A stretch of DNA of 52,691 bases from positions 1 through 52,691 of IMG/VR virus record IMGVR_UViG_3300046467_000501. One strand, 5' to 3'. How positions within the stretch are numbered: position 1 is the first letter of the stretch; each line of letters opens with the position of its first letter. The translations under genes were made by a program, and so were the position numbers. Below, in pieces: positions 16,701 to 23,905 of this stretch. The notes beneath the pieces are model-generated. The model had not been told where the DNA came from, ran no database searches, and saw only the letters and a list, made by a program, of their open reading frames with translations. The stretch comes from a virus.

Positions 16701-18939
16701 CGTTGCCCTCTGCATCTATTGCAACCGTACCCTGTATCAACCCATGATCTAGTTCATCCCTTATAGCTTCCTCTTCTGCCGCTATCAGGCCCTCAATGAC
16801 CCCTCTTTCATTTGCAAGAGCCTGACGTTGTTGAGGGCCTGCCTCCACCCCCGACTTCCATGACCCTGTGTCTTCATCGTATGTCGCTATCTTCTCTAGT
16901 TCCTTCCTTCTTTCAATAACTCTCTCGTTTAGGTGAGCCCCCTGCTCCGTATACTTAAAAACATCGGCATCGATCTTATCTTCTGTCTCAATGATTTTGT
17001 CCGCAGTTAACGGGAGCAGTCGTTTTTCGACCTGATCAACAACTTCCGTGACTGGTATGCTCGTCTTGGATGGCATCACATCTAGGGTAGGCACGGGCGG
17101 TGCCGCTGGCTCTAGTACGTTTCTAATGCCTTCAATATGTTTATCTAACTCCCCTACACGCTGATCATCCCTCTTTTTTCTAGCCTCCTTACGCTCTTGC
17201 TCTGCCTTCTCAAGTTCGTTGTTCAAGAGAATATCGTCATCGGGCTCCGCGACTATTCTTTGCGCTTCTAGCGTAGCCTCCGCTGCTTTCTGTTGTGCGG
17301 CGTCAATGCCAGATTCTTTTAGGGCAAGTGTAGACCCCAGAATGAGCATTTCTCTATCAAAGTTGGCGAGCCTATCATCTATCTGTCCTACAAATTTATC
17401 ATGTTCAGATTGGGTTATGGTTCCTGCTTTCAGGTCATCTGCTAGGCGTTTTTTTGACCTTATAGCCCTCTCTTTATTCGCCCCTGTTAATGAGTTTTTC
17501 CCTTGCTTCCTTCTGACAGATCCATCTTTGTTGAAGATAAGGTTGCCATCTCTATCTCTGGCAAATACTGAGGCACGAAGCGCATTAAGGTCTTCATCTT
17601 CCTGAATTGCCGCATCAAGTTCCTCATCAAGAGATGCTTCGGCAGCTTCTATCTCAGTTTCAGTTTGTCTTATTGCATTGTCCCGCTCTTGCTGTGTTTC
17701 ATTCGGCATTGATTCCCATCTAGCGAGAATCTCTTCTCTTGCAACTTGTTTACGTCTCTCTACATCAGCACTAACAGCGTTCAAATCGGGGCCAGTGATT
17801 AGTCGATCTATGTCTGCTTCTTGGAACTCTCCCGCCGCGACCCTTTTCTCGTAGCGTTTTTGGACACGCCTGTTAAGGTCATAATTTCCTCGCTGTCCTT
17901 TCACGTTAGCTACCGCTCTAGCACTCATCTTCAACATCAGATCGGTAACGGCACCAACCTCACCACCGATCAGTGCTTCCCTGAGTGCTTCGACACCTGC
18001 ATCGGCCATAGCTTCCTCGTCATACATATACCTAGCCACGGCAGACTGACCGAATCCTGCGAGTCCTTCCTGTATTGCTTCGTCTCTAGCCTGTCTTATG
18101 GCCGACTTACCGATCTGACCCCAAGTCATATCAGCAGCATTGGCGACCACCCTCTGCGTTGCTTCAGACGCTCCCTTCCTGCCAAGCCCTATGCCTTTGG
18201 CATATTTACCCAAGGGTGCTATTTCGCTCAAGCCAATACCAAGGCCCATACCAAGGGACAGGATCTCTTTGGCTTTGCTAATATCTTCACCAGTGCGCTC
18301 TTCGTACTCAGCCATCCTTCCGGCCTGCTCACCAGCACCCATGAGAGCGGTCGCAACGCCCGCTACACCCGTTGCAGCGGCACCACCCAATCCCAACGCA
18401 CCAGCCCCTGCGCCTAAGCCGATCATTCCACCTACCTGCCCAAGTCCCATGCCTAGGTGGACTAGGTTGGCGTCCCGATACTTGGGATCTACTTCCATCA
18501 TAAGATCGTTAAGTCTCTTTCTCAGTGCTTTTTCACGGTCAGTGTCTCTATCAGGGGTACGAAGACCTTCTGCGCCCTGTAGGGCCATTAAGCCGAATTG
18601 CCTAACTCCTCGCGGTATGCTCTTGATACCTTCCCACGCTGACCCAAGGATGGTGCCCCCAGCTTCAGTGCCGTACTCATCGGGAGGAGGTTCTTGCAGG
18701 GAAGGGATACCTACCTGCCCAGAGGGGAATCGGGCTTCCATCATTGCTTCAAGATTGGCTGATCTCTCTGCAAATGATCCACGATCTTGTGGCTCTGGCT
18801 GCATCTGTGGCTGTGGCGAGGGTGTCCCGATGTTAAACCTTGTCCTGAGTTCCCCCGCTATTTTATTGCGCTCTTCTATAGAAAGGTTATCGGGGATCTC
18901 TATTACGGAGCCATCGGGCAGACGAATCGTTTCCGGCAT
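10744..18939 (-). CDS. Giant polyvalent ejection protein with zincin and LPD38-like domains (2731 aa)
   Basis: The start MPETIRLPDGSVIEIPDNLS is a common head of such proteins. Residues about 95-260 hold long Gly/Ala-rich hydrophobic stretches (GGMIGLGAGAGALGLGGAAA) that could insert into a membrane. A very long charged helical middle follows. A metallopeptidase motif HEGAH lies at 1375-1379 with EETSVHILDAL about 85 residues later as a likely third ligand. Near 2185-2310, SPPFVIKNIIRDSW and the later INYGRRGA and MSPFLNGR resemble the LPD38 domain of polyvalent proteins. These are packaged and injected with DNA. Position before the lysis genes equals that of T7 gp16. It may span the envelope and cleave host or virion proteins. 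No lytic transglycosylase motif was seen. Confidence 0.8.
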   Translation of the reverse strand: MPETIRLPDGSVIEIPDNLSIEERNKIAGELRTRFNIGTPSPQPQMQPEPQDRGSFAERSANLEAMMEARFPSGQVGIPSLQEPPPDEYGTEAGGTILGSAWEGIKSIPRGVRQFGLMALQGAEGLRTPDRDTDREKALRKRLNDLMMEVDPKYRDANLVHLGMGLGQVGGMIGLGAGAGALGLGGAAATGVAGVATALMGAGEQAGRMAEYEERTGEDISKAKEILSLGMGLGIGLSEIAPLGKYAKGIGLGRKGASEATQRVVANAADMTWGQIGKSAIRQARDEAIQEGLAGFGQSAVARYMYDEEAMADAGVEALREALIGGEVGAVTDLMLKMSARAVANVKGQRGNYDLNRRVQKRYEKRVAAGEFQEADIDRLITGPDLNAVSADVERRKQVAREEILARWESMPNETQQERDNAIRQTETEIEAAEASLDEELDAAIQEDEDLNALRASVFARDRDGNLIFNKDGSVRRKQGKNSLTGANKERAIRSKKRLADDLKAGTITQSEHDKFVGQIDDRLANFDREMLILGSTLALKESGIDAAQQKAAEATLEAQRIVAEPDDDILLNNELEKAEQERKEARKKRDDQRVGELDKHIEGIRNVLEPAAPPVPTLDVMPSKTSIPVTEVVDQVEKRLLPLTADKIIETEDKIDADVFKYTEQGAHLNERVIERRKELEKIATYDEDTGSWKSGVEAGPQQRQALANERGVIEGLIAAEEEAIRDELDHGLIQGTVAIDAEGNAEYDLTEAGKIPSIPAKKDGTPRKNAIHPASLLPATKTDIDNQRRSRREYNHSIKRRDELRTQLENATSPEDKVRRLEGGLKRDQALLDSLNEGDVVIEPSTLDQLASDGVKTAKEELAKSLKAIDVATEKKMRKEFPDIDPPQRDKDGNVIIKKGKPITKLSLAEFKEEAIKQIRNSSRDRIVGGLKQLQSEEYQNRRINEAYGEIESRPVLIDTLSDPADPDGNFELEEYLVSPEQREAYRELAALSAAADADAELSMTPAEATSYVERILGGEGISLRWTQSGRTGRQASPHRKTVPAKAVRRPMVSPIEAKPSTRAGPRGTAQEGRAHGRTQAKRAVDAILGLAAIDPLADVIEEEGMDQRPPKDWVGITLGKLADGRIKKLIEKLQKSGYDLTENVFKELLGIKNFSVSQWKRSGSLFQSKFFKELISDTLGTDVDWSDLGRGQQEMVFERVLRTEPIPDRTKQAKKEKEQLAKTLREVSEGIMADVKPQDQIVGDAKSIEEASKRVKKYKDIVTRTLKKLGLENVIVEFTANVDDMMAQVKDVIINGAFVVEMDENGKVIIEDGKPKLAKDANDNPIYRPTYEGGAVASLQNYGNRIVFNLSQIVGKHKEADIETLIKDAVAHEGAHIHFVRQWLNDGDRKALDRYGRTRVPKEVDSNAHERGLTWREYVGEVYTDENNIPRLEGEALTEETSVHILDALVQDKIPVARTSGLIGKIKRQLKAVFGAIASSAEEADILPVLEVFEKLQNVDTMKRRREKAKSPDGVMSLHLIERARPEDAKRLRDAVKDGDPAKIDEAIDIILDSTFEFSDPTLTPHQRLQESLISELSARRQIEGTPNFISPMLNAKAIEDGDIDLESLNAYFRFKDGRKPAYRMPTDSRELRLFRFGKTDVVTPSETEASNQRFIDEGWVEGSSGVSGGEQIVNATDYHNQVGTDEDGRPKFVGTRADFEKMMEYSIREKFRLNFADRRLATWKSSKRAWQREIAKYGEVLSRLAENSAVAAWRIADNAMNFIPGVMSHGMIVYVDGGFRLQRDVKGLHEIIGPLVEMGEAAEVSATIYMAAKRVVDLQAKREVARQELDALIQTGASVDDIIAARRNKESWEQAYDDANPLKTPRQRNIPIDDAKAEIARIESSEAEMDLAIVQFGKEYATFNHHVIQFGMDTGLVSIERGEIMQELSFIPFYRDMGWENNDPMSNSENENVRKKKDKAVSEGAEKEVATRGGPLIDQQIRGSLLPISTDLFGNLQRNVQAMIRDGMTNIATTRSMRDEVANGTAELLIEPSDEQLSRQRYLQIQKEKYAKLKTQDMPQDMATELTELNATITELNEQRSDQMERLKKRGFSSMIVTAKGISTDLNNENQTTGIEEAGISKSYLVLDPELSRAIMSIGFSPQQAIEDFFGKAIKNERLRKGLTKLVVGPAKILREAVVRSPPFVIKNIIRDSWQASVNYGGGPALFFKAMANFATPDILVRAEERGLGIAVDWQADPNDPAAVDIRKKLKKQKRGKLSSPSAWLNPLDWAVNLWDVLGDMSKRSEVATRMAVYDNTMAKTDGNAAESLHQAIEIINYGRRGASPMFAVMTAMSPFLNGRIQGLDVTYRTHAGSMDAPGLFGEEGVTDVDSKTLRTQRQLTAVSRGALFIGATAMYYFMVKDDEEYKNTREDLKNDWWLIPMGNGLHVKIPIPFEVGTLYKVIPEQILRMMFEQEHDVRDVRDEMARQIKGSLMMDLRPQFIRPMIDAWSNKDAYQRDAIVPQWMEDTVMASEQYNPYTSMITRLVGDKLNDIPFLKNVDFLNSPMKLEYMMRQYGGTLGSYLFVAADRLAREATDENVVGTSADFGFDWRTVASMPMLGDLLYDAQKGGGFQEDFYEAVEDMNTLVTTLGQIKEGRGYEEAKEFEQEHKGMFDAKRRLQYFERRMKHYRTERDRLFERTDLSDDDKRRQLFRMFEIRDDMLAEMVNIMGDIREERSVMEAALGTRP

Positions 18940-18941
18940 GA

Positions 18942-20867
18942 CTAGGGTGGTGTGACCCTTACACCACTGCTACTCGCTACACGAAATCCTCCGGGTCCAC
19001 GATCTTGTACACTACTACTTACCGCAGTTGGTGGAGCAGTTTGACCACTCAAAGAACGCGACTCACCTTCATGTTTCTCTAACTGCGACACCATCACAAG
19101 GTCATTAACATTCTTAAACCAATCGGCAAAGTCTGGATTTTCCATCATCGAACTTGAGCCGATGTCAGCCAGTGATTGTACTATGGCTTCCCAGTTACCA
19201 ATGTCAGCCATTTGATTTTCTCTGTTCATTATGGCTGTTCGCATCTGGGCATCCACCTGTGCCATCGTGCTATTCCACGCACCAATCTGTTGGGCTTTTG
19301 CCTTGAACAGGTCTACATAACCGCGCATTGCATCTGCTTGACCTCTGCGACCACGATCCGCCTTTGCTAGACCAATCGTTGCCTCCATGTTGTCGATAGC
19401 AGCGTCTGCCGTGTCAAGACCTTTTTGGCTTGATCTGGTGAGATCGTAGATTCCCTCGCGTCCTTCACCTTCCAACTCAGCGCCTGCTTCGCGCTGTTCA
19501 AAGATGTCTCCCAGAGCGGTCTTTCTTTCCGATCTCAGGAGGTCATCCAAGGCCGCAAGCTTGTCACCCGTGCGCTCAAAACCAGCACCCAACCCAGTTG
19601 GTGATCCCATCAGCGTTGAACCCAGCGCACCAAGCAAACGCCCTTTCCTGCGGCTCTCGACCTCTTCGGGCGTATCCATCTCACGCATCAACTCAGCTAT
19701 CCTTTCCTCACTCATTCCAAGACTGTCCGCCAAGAGACGTTCCTGTTCTTGTATCCTTCCCTGCTCCAAGGAATGGATACCCCCGGCCCGCCGCCGATCC
19801 TCTGCCGTCGCAAATCTTCTAAGACGATCCCACTCCAGATCTTCTGGACTTTCGCCCATCGCATCTAAGAAATTTCCAATAGCCCCTTCAGCCTGCCCAA
19901 AAGCCCCCGCTTGCGTACCCATCTGTGACCCCGGTTGCCCCATCATACGCCTAATTTCTTCTAGCGTACCCGTTAACTCGTCTTCAGGATCATCCCACCT
20001 TCCAGAGGCCATAACATCGTCTGGAAGGCCCGAAGAGCTTATAGACGAAGGAGCCGTCCCAGATGCTGGTCCCGCTGTCGGTCCCGCTGTCGGTCCCGCT
20101 GTCGCCCTTGGCACTCTTAACCCGCTAACATTTGGAATTGGAAAGTCACTCATACTGGCCAAGGTACTATTAATTTCATCCAACTCAGCCCGATATTCTC
20201 TTTCCTGCGCTGTCGCGGGCGCTGTCGCTCTTCCCCCCCCACGCTGTGTGCGAATCAAACGCTCTAATTCCCTCGCCCTTGCTTCCATTTCTACCTGAGC
20301 TTCCCCCGTAGTACCAAACTCCTCGTAGGCAGAAGTTGCTCTACCCAATCTCGCCAGATCAGCCTGACGCTGATGCCCGCCGGGAGCCAAAGCCCCAGAA
20401 CGATCACTCGCCTCCAATAAGGCGTCAGGAACGCCGCCGAGATACGGTCCCCTGAACCTTACGTCGGGATCAAAGGCTCCTCCGTAGTCCGAATCTAACA
20501 TTTCTTCAAGGCCAATCTGTGTGTATCGATCATCAATTTCACCACCGTTTTGATAACCCCGGATCAGGCCACCACCAGCCGCCGTAGCGATACCTGTCTG
20601 TAATGACGGATCAGGGCCTTGCGTATTCGGATCTGCACTGGGGATGCCACCACCTAGCTCTGCTGCTCTCTGTTCAAGGACACTAGGCGGGTTCGCAGCC
20701 TGCTGCTTTGCAGCCTCTGCCGCATACCTCTTTCGCATATCCTGCCTGCGCTGTGTTTCCGTCGCAGCTAACCATGTATCCCCGGCCTCAGAGCCCTGCT
20801 TAACCAACTGTGCCAGTTGCGCGTCTGGGATATCTTTCAACTCTTCCGCTCTATCCAGTAAGCTCAT
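18942..20867 (-). CDS. Putative internal virion protein with GG motif (641 aa)
   Basis: The N-terminus has a short recurrent pattern I associate with phage internal proteins: IPDAQLAQLVKQG, WLAATETQRRQDMRKRY, then a VLEQRAAELGGGI stretch. Residues 97-110 read AAGGGLIRGYQNGGE, close to a motif in the 1013-residue neighbour. The middle has GPTAGPTAGPASG repeats (about 258-270) and the rest is helical and charged, with heptad-like stretches near 450-560. The start overlaps the upstream gene by four bases. A role as an ejection or scaffolding partner of the giant protein is inferred from place and composition. Confidence 0.65.
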   Translation of the reverse strand: MSLLDRAEELKDIPDAQLAQLVKQGSEAGDTWLAATETQRRQDMRKRYAAEAAKQQAANPPSVLEQRAAELGGGIPSADPNTQGPDPSLQTGIATAAGGGLIRGYQNGGEIDDRYTQIGLEEMLDSDYGGAFDPDVRFRGPYLGGVPDALLEASDRSGALAPGGHQRQADLARLGRATSAYEEFGTTGEAQVEMEARARELERLIRTQRGGGRATAPATAQEREYRAELDEINSTLASMSDFPIPNVSGLRVPRATAGPTAGPTAGPASGTAPSSISSSGLPDDVMASGRWDDPEDELTGTLEEIRRMMGQPGSQMGTQAGAFGQAEGAIGNFLDAMGESPEDLEWDRLRRFATAEDRRRAGGIHSLEQGRIQEQERLLADSLGMSEERIAELMREMDTPEEVESRRKGRLLGALGSTLMGSPTGLGAGFERTGDKLAALDDLLRSERKTALGDIFEQREAGAELEGEGREGIYDLTRSSQKGLDTADAAIDNMEATIGLAKADRGRRGQADAMRGYVDLFKAKAQQIGAWNSTMAQVDAQMRTAIMNRENQMADIGNWEAIVQSLADIGSSSMMENPDFADWFKNVNDLVMVSQLEKHEGESRSLSGQTAPPTAVSSSVQDRGPGGFRVASSSGVRVTPP

Positions 20868-23800
20868 CGTCCCATACCCCTACCAACTCCGATTATGCCC
20901 TGAGCATATGGCAGATAACCGCCACCCTGAGCGTATGGCAGATACCCACCACCAGCGAGGGGTGGTCCCACAGGTGGAGGTGGTTCCCCCAAAGTAGGAG
21001 TGATGGAGGTGTCAGTCGGTGGCACTGGATTAAATGGGGTTGGGCTGGATGGAGGCGGTGTTCCCATGGTGTCCGTGATGCCCGTGTCGATTGGCGGCAA
21101 GTTGCTTCCGGGTAACGTGATGTTAATGGGTGAGCCATCCGGGTTCAGTGGTCCTGTCCCAACTGGCTGTGCTGCGTGAGGCTGATTCGCTCTCCAATCC
21201 TCGACCAAGCCAGCACCGCTTATTGCTGCACCCGCCATGGTGGATAGTGGCCCAGCTTGAGGAGCATAGGTTGATTCTGACACAATGTTCTGGTAAGGCA
21301 ACGCACCCAACTGCTGACTCATCCAGCCGATCTGTCTCTCTGGGTACTGCATTGCTTGCTGGTGTTCAGCTTTCTGTATGTCTAGAGCAGCCTGTTGTAG
21401 TTGTCTCTGTTGTCCACCATAGCGATTCATCATATCGAATCGCCCCATCTGCTCTGCCTGTTGCTGTCCGCCCAGCCCCATCTGCTGCCCACCGATTCCA
21501 GCAAGTTGTCCATAAGCTCCCAATCCAGCAGCCATAGAGCGTTGCTGTCCTCCCATCATGTCGGCGGCAGTGCCGTAACCCTGTAGTTGGCGTCCTGTAC
21601 CGACATCCGCCAATCCAGCCGCACCTGTAAGCGCCCCCTCATACTGGGAGCGTCCTTGTTGCGCGGCAGCAAGAGCGGCTTGCTGTGCCGCCAAGTTAGC
21701 TTGCATTCCGCCCACAGCCGTTTGATGCGCTCCTTGTTCAACACCCAATCCAAATCTTTCCGCATCCATCCTAGCTTGATGGGCCGCTTGTTCTTGTCCA
21801 GCCCCGAACCTTTGTGCATCCATAGCCGTTTGATGAGCAGCTTGTTCTTGTCCAGCCCCAAACTGTTCTTGTCGCATTTGTTGTTGCAGTGCTTGTTGCT
21901 CTGCTGAAAGCTGTGTCGCTTGCTGGCCCGTCTCTGCCGCGAGTGCGCCCCTTTCTGCTGCCAATTCAGCCGTCTGAGCCTGTTGTTGTGCCGCTCTGTC
22001 AGCTTGGAATGCCTGTTGTGCGGACTGAAACGCTTCCTGTTGTGACTTGCCGATAATCTCAGCAGCCTGTTGTCCTGTCTGCTCCCTCAACTTTCTTTGT
22101 TCGACATCAGCACGGGCACCACCGTAAGCACCAGACTGTGCAGCTTGTGATCCTAATTCTTCCCCTTGCATCCTCTGGAATTCCATCAACTGCTGTAGCT
22201 GGGGATCGGTAACGCCAGCAGTGTATTGGGACATATACTGAGATAAGTCAGCCCCTTTCTGCAAATCAGGTGTCCCTAACTTGGTTCCTAACGCTCGTTG
22301 GGATATAGCTGACTGCGTGGCATAGTCTTTAGCAGCCTTTTCCCGTTGAAGCCCCAGCGAGGTATCCGTAGCAGTATCTGCCGCTGTTCCGTATCCTCGT
22401 TGAGCCGACGCTGCTGCGGTGCCCAGAGTACCTGCTTTCGTTCCGTACCCTCGTTGAGCCAACTCTGTAGCCTTCCCTAAAGTCCCTGCTGTCGTACCAT
22501 ATCCTCGTTCAGCTATCGCGGATGTGTCGGCAAGACCTTGTATACCTGTACCAACCTTCTCAAATGCGGTTTCAGCTTCTGTCCCCGTGGTCTTGGCCGC
22601 TGTTCCCGAAGCTTCCATCAGACCAGCAATACGTTCCTGTTCTGTGGCCGCGTCTGTTCCAAGAGTTCTTGCGCCCCTAGCCATGGTTCCATACTGACGA
22701 GCAAGAGCTTCCTGCTCTGGTATTACACCACCGATACCCTGTGCGGCCTGACTTAATGTTGACGCCGCTTGTCGGGTGCCTTGAGGACCAGCACCCCTGC
22801 CGTAAGCACCAGCACCTGCTTGTGCGGCAGCTTCCATGCCCGTGAATCCGGCAAGCTGTGGTCCTTTATACCTGACATCCTCATAGCCTCTTCCACCTGC
22901 TCTCATTATGCCCTGAGTCAGAGCGGCATACTGCTGTGCTACTTCTGGAGACAGATGTTCCTGACGCTGTGCGAACTGCCCCGGCATTCCATATCCAGCA
23001 TACGCCTGTGGGGCAGCATAGTTGGCAGGTATCCCGCCCTGCTGATAGCCCCTAATTACACCACCCTTCTGTAGCCCTACGATGCCACCAGAAGCTCGTC
23101 CGCTGGTATCGAATCCGGGGAGCCCCATCCAGAAGTTAGGTGATTCATAGGACTCAAATCTTTCATGGCGCTTTGGGGTTTTGCCTATATCCCACCACTG
23201 ACCAAAATCACCACCAACGACTGGTCGCTCGCGGGTGCGAGCCAAAGCCCGCCTGAAGTCAGGTGGTTCATAGGACTCAAATCTTTCAGGGCCTTGTAGT
23301 GTGCCTAATGGGATCTCCCTGTCTAATGGTCTTTGCTCCATTCCTTTTTGGGTATCTTCCCTAGCAGCAGTTGTTACCGAATCATGCACTATATCGGTGT
23401 ACCACCTTGGATCGTCCTCTCGTGTGGCCCAGTCTTCCCCTCTGTAATCTTCTAGGCTCATAGGTCCAGATGCCTGTTGCCGCGCCCTGCGTTCTGTCCT
23501 CGCATTGAGGAACTTAGGTAAGCTGAAGCGTCCTTCCCTCCCTATTTCTTTTTTGAGGGCGCTAAGAAAGGGCATCTCAGTTGTGCCCATGTAGGGCATA
23601 CCACGATCTGGTGTATCATACTGAGGCCATTCATGGCGAGGCCCAACATCACCCCCATTCTGTAGCCCTTTAATGCCACCCAACCCCGTAGCCAACATCC
23701 TTTTCCGCTTGGCTCTGAGTGTAGTTTTTGGATCGGCACGAACCAACTTTTTTTTGGCTCTGAGCAATGGGTCAGACAGACTATTCAAATCGGGACCACC

Positions 23801-23905
23801 TCTCCCAGAGTCGCGTTTGACTTGCTTCTTCACGCGCTCTGACAGGCCCATCACACCACCACCGTTTCTGTAACGACGATATTTATCAGGCATACTCTTC
23901 ACCAT
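20864..23905 (-). CDS. Putative internal virion protein, Gln/Ala-rich with internal repeats (1013 aa)
   Basis: Residues 14-89 are basic and hold ATGLGGIKGLQNGGDVG; residues 271-291 have ASGGIVGLQKGG and VIRGYQQGG. A repeated FESYExPxF occurs at about 209-217 and 250-258. The centre has tandem RGYGT(K/A)AGTLG repeats and the block AAHQTAMDAQRFGAGQEQ repeated three times, followed by long Gln/Ala helices. The end is Pro-rich and closes with GGGYLPYAQG twice. The helical repeats suggest a rod or tube-forming structure like T7 gp15. The ATG at 23893 is a possible alternative start, since the first four codons only read over the previous gene. Confidence 0.65.
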   Translation of the reverse strand: MVKSMPDKYRRYRNGGGVMGLSERVKKQVKRDSGRGGPDLNSLSDPLLRAKKKLVRADPKTTLRAKRKRMLATGLGGIKGLQNGGDVGPRHEWPQYDTPDRGMPYMGTTEMPFLSALKKEIGREGRFSLPKFLNARTERRARQQASGPMSLEDYRGEDWATREDDPRWYTDIVHDSVTTAAREDTQKGMEQRPLDREIPLGTLQGPERFESYEPPDFRRALARTRERPVVGGDFGQWWDIGKTPKRHERFESYESPNFWMGLPGFDTSGRASGGIVGLQKGGVIRGYQQGGIPANYAAPQAYAGYGMPGQFAQRQEHLSPEVAQQYAALTQGIMRAGGRGYEDVRYKGPQLAGFTGMEAAAQAGAGAYGRGAGPQGTRQAASTLSQAAQGIGGVIPEQEALARQYGTMARGARTLGTDAATEQERIAGLMEASGTAAKTTGTEAETAFEKVGTGIQGLADTSAIAERGYGTTAGTLGKATELAQRGYGTKAGTLGTAAASAQRGYGTAADTATDTSLGLQREKAAKDYATQSAISQRALGTKLGTPDLQKGADLSQYMSQYTAGVTDPQLQQLMEFQRMQGEELGSQAAQSGAYGGARADVEQRKLREQTGQQAAEIIGKSQQEAFQSAQQAFQADRAAQQQAQTAELAAERGALAAETGQQATQLSAEQQALQQQMRQEQFGAGQEQAAHQTAMDAQRFGAGQEQAAHQARMDAERFGLGVEQGAHQTAVGGMQANLAAQQAALAAAQQGRSQYEGALTGAAGLADVGTGRQLQGYGTAADMMGGQQRSMAAGLGAYGQLAGIGGQQMGLGGQQQAEQMGRFDMMNRYGGQQRQLQQAALDIQKAEHQQAMQYPERQIGWMSQQLGALPYQNIVSESTYAPQAGPLSTMAGAAISGAGLVEDWRANQPHAAQPVGTGPLNPDGSPINITLPGSNLPPIDTGITDTMGTPPPSSPTPFNPVPPTDTSITPTLGEPPPPVGPPLAGGGYLPYAQGGGYLPYAQGIIGVGRGMGR

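Noticed and set aside
18140-18955. Long rightward ORF opposite the start of the giant protein
   Set aside because: It is antisense to a coding frame rich in Gly/Ala codons, and its product is Pro/Ser/Leu-rich as expected for a shadow.
19504-20298. Rightward ORF of 264 codons
   Set aside because: It is antisense to the 641-residue protein. Low-complexity composition and lack of a ribosome binding site mark it as a shadow frame.
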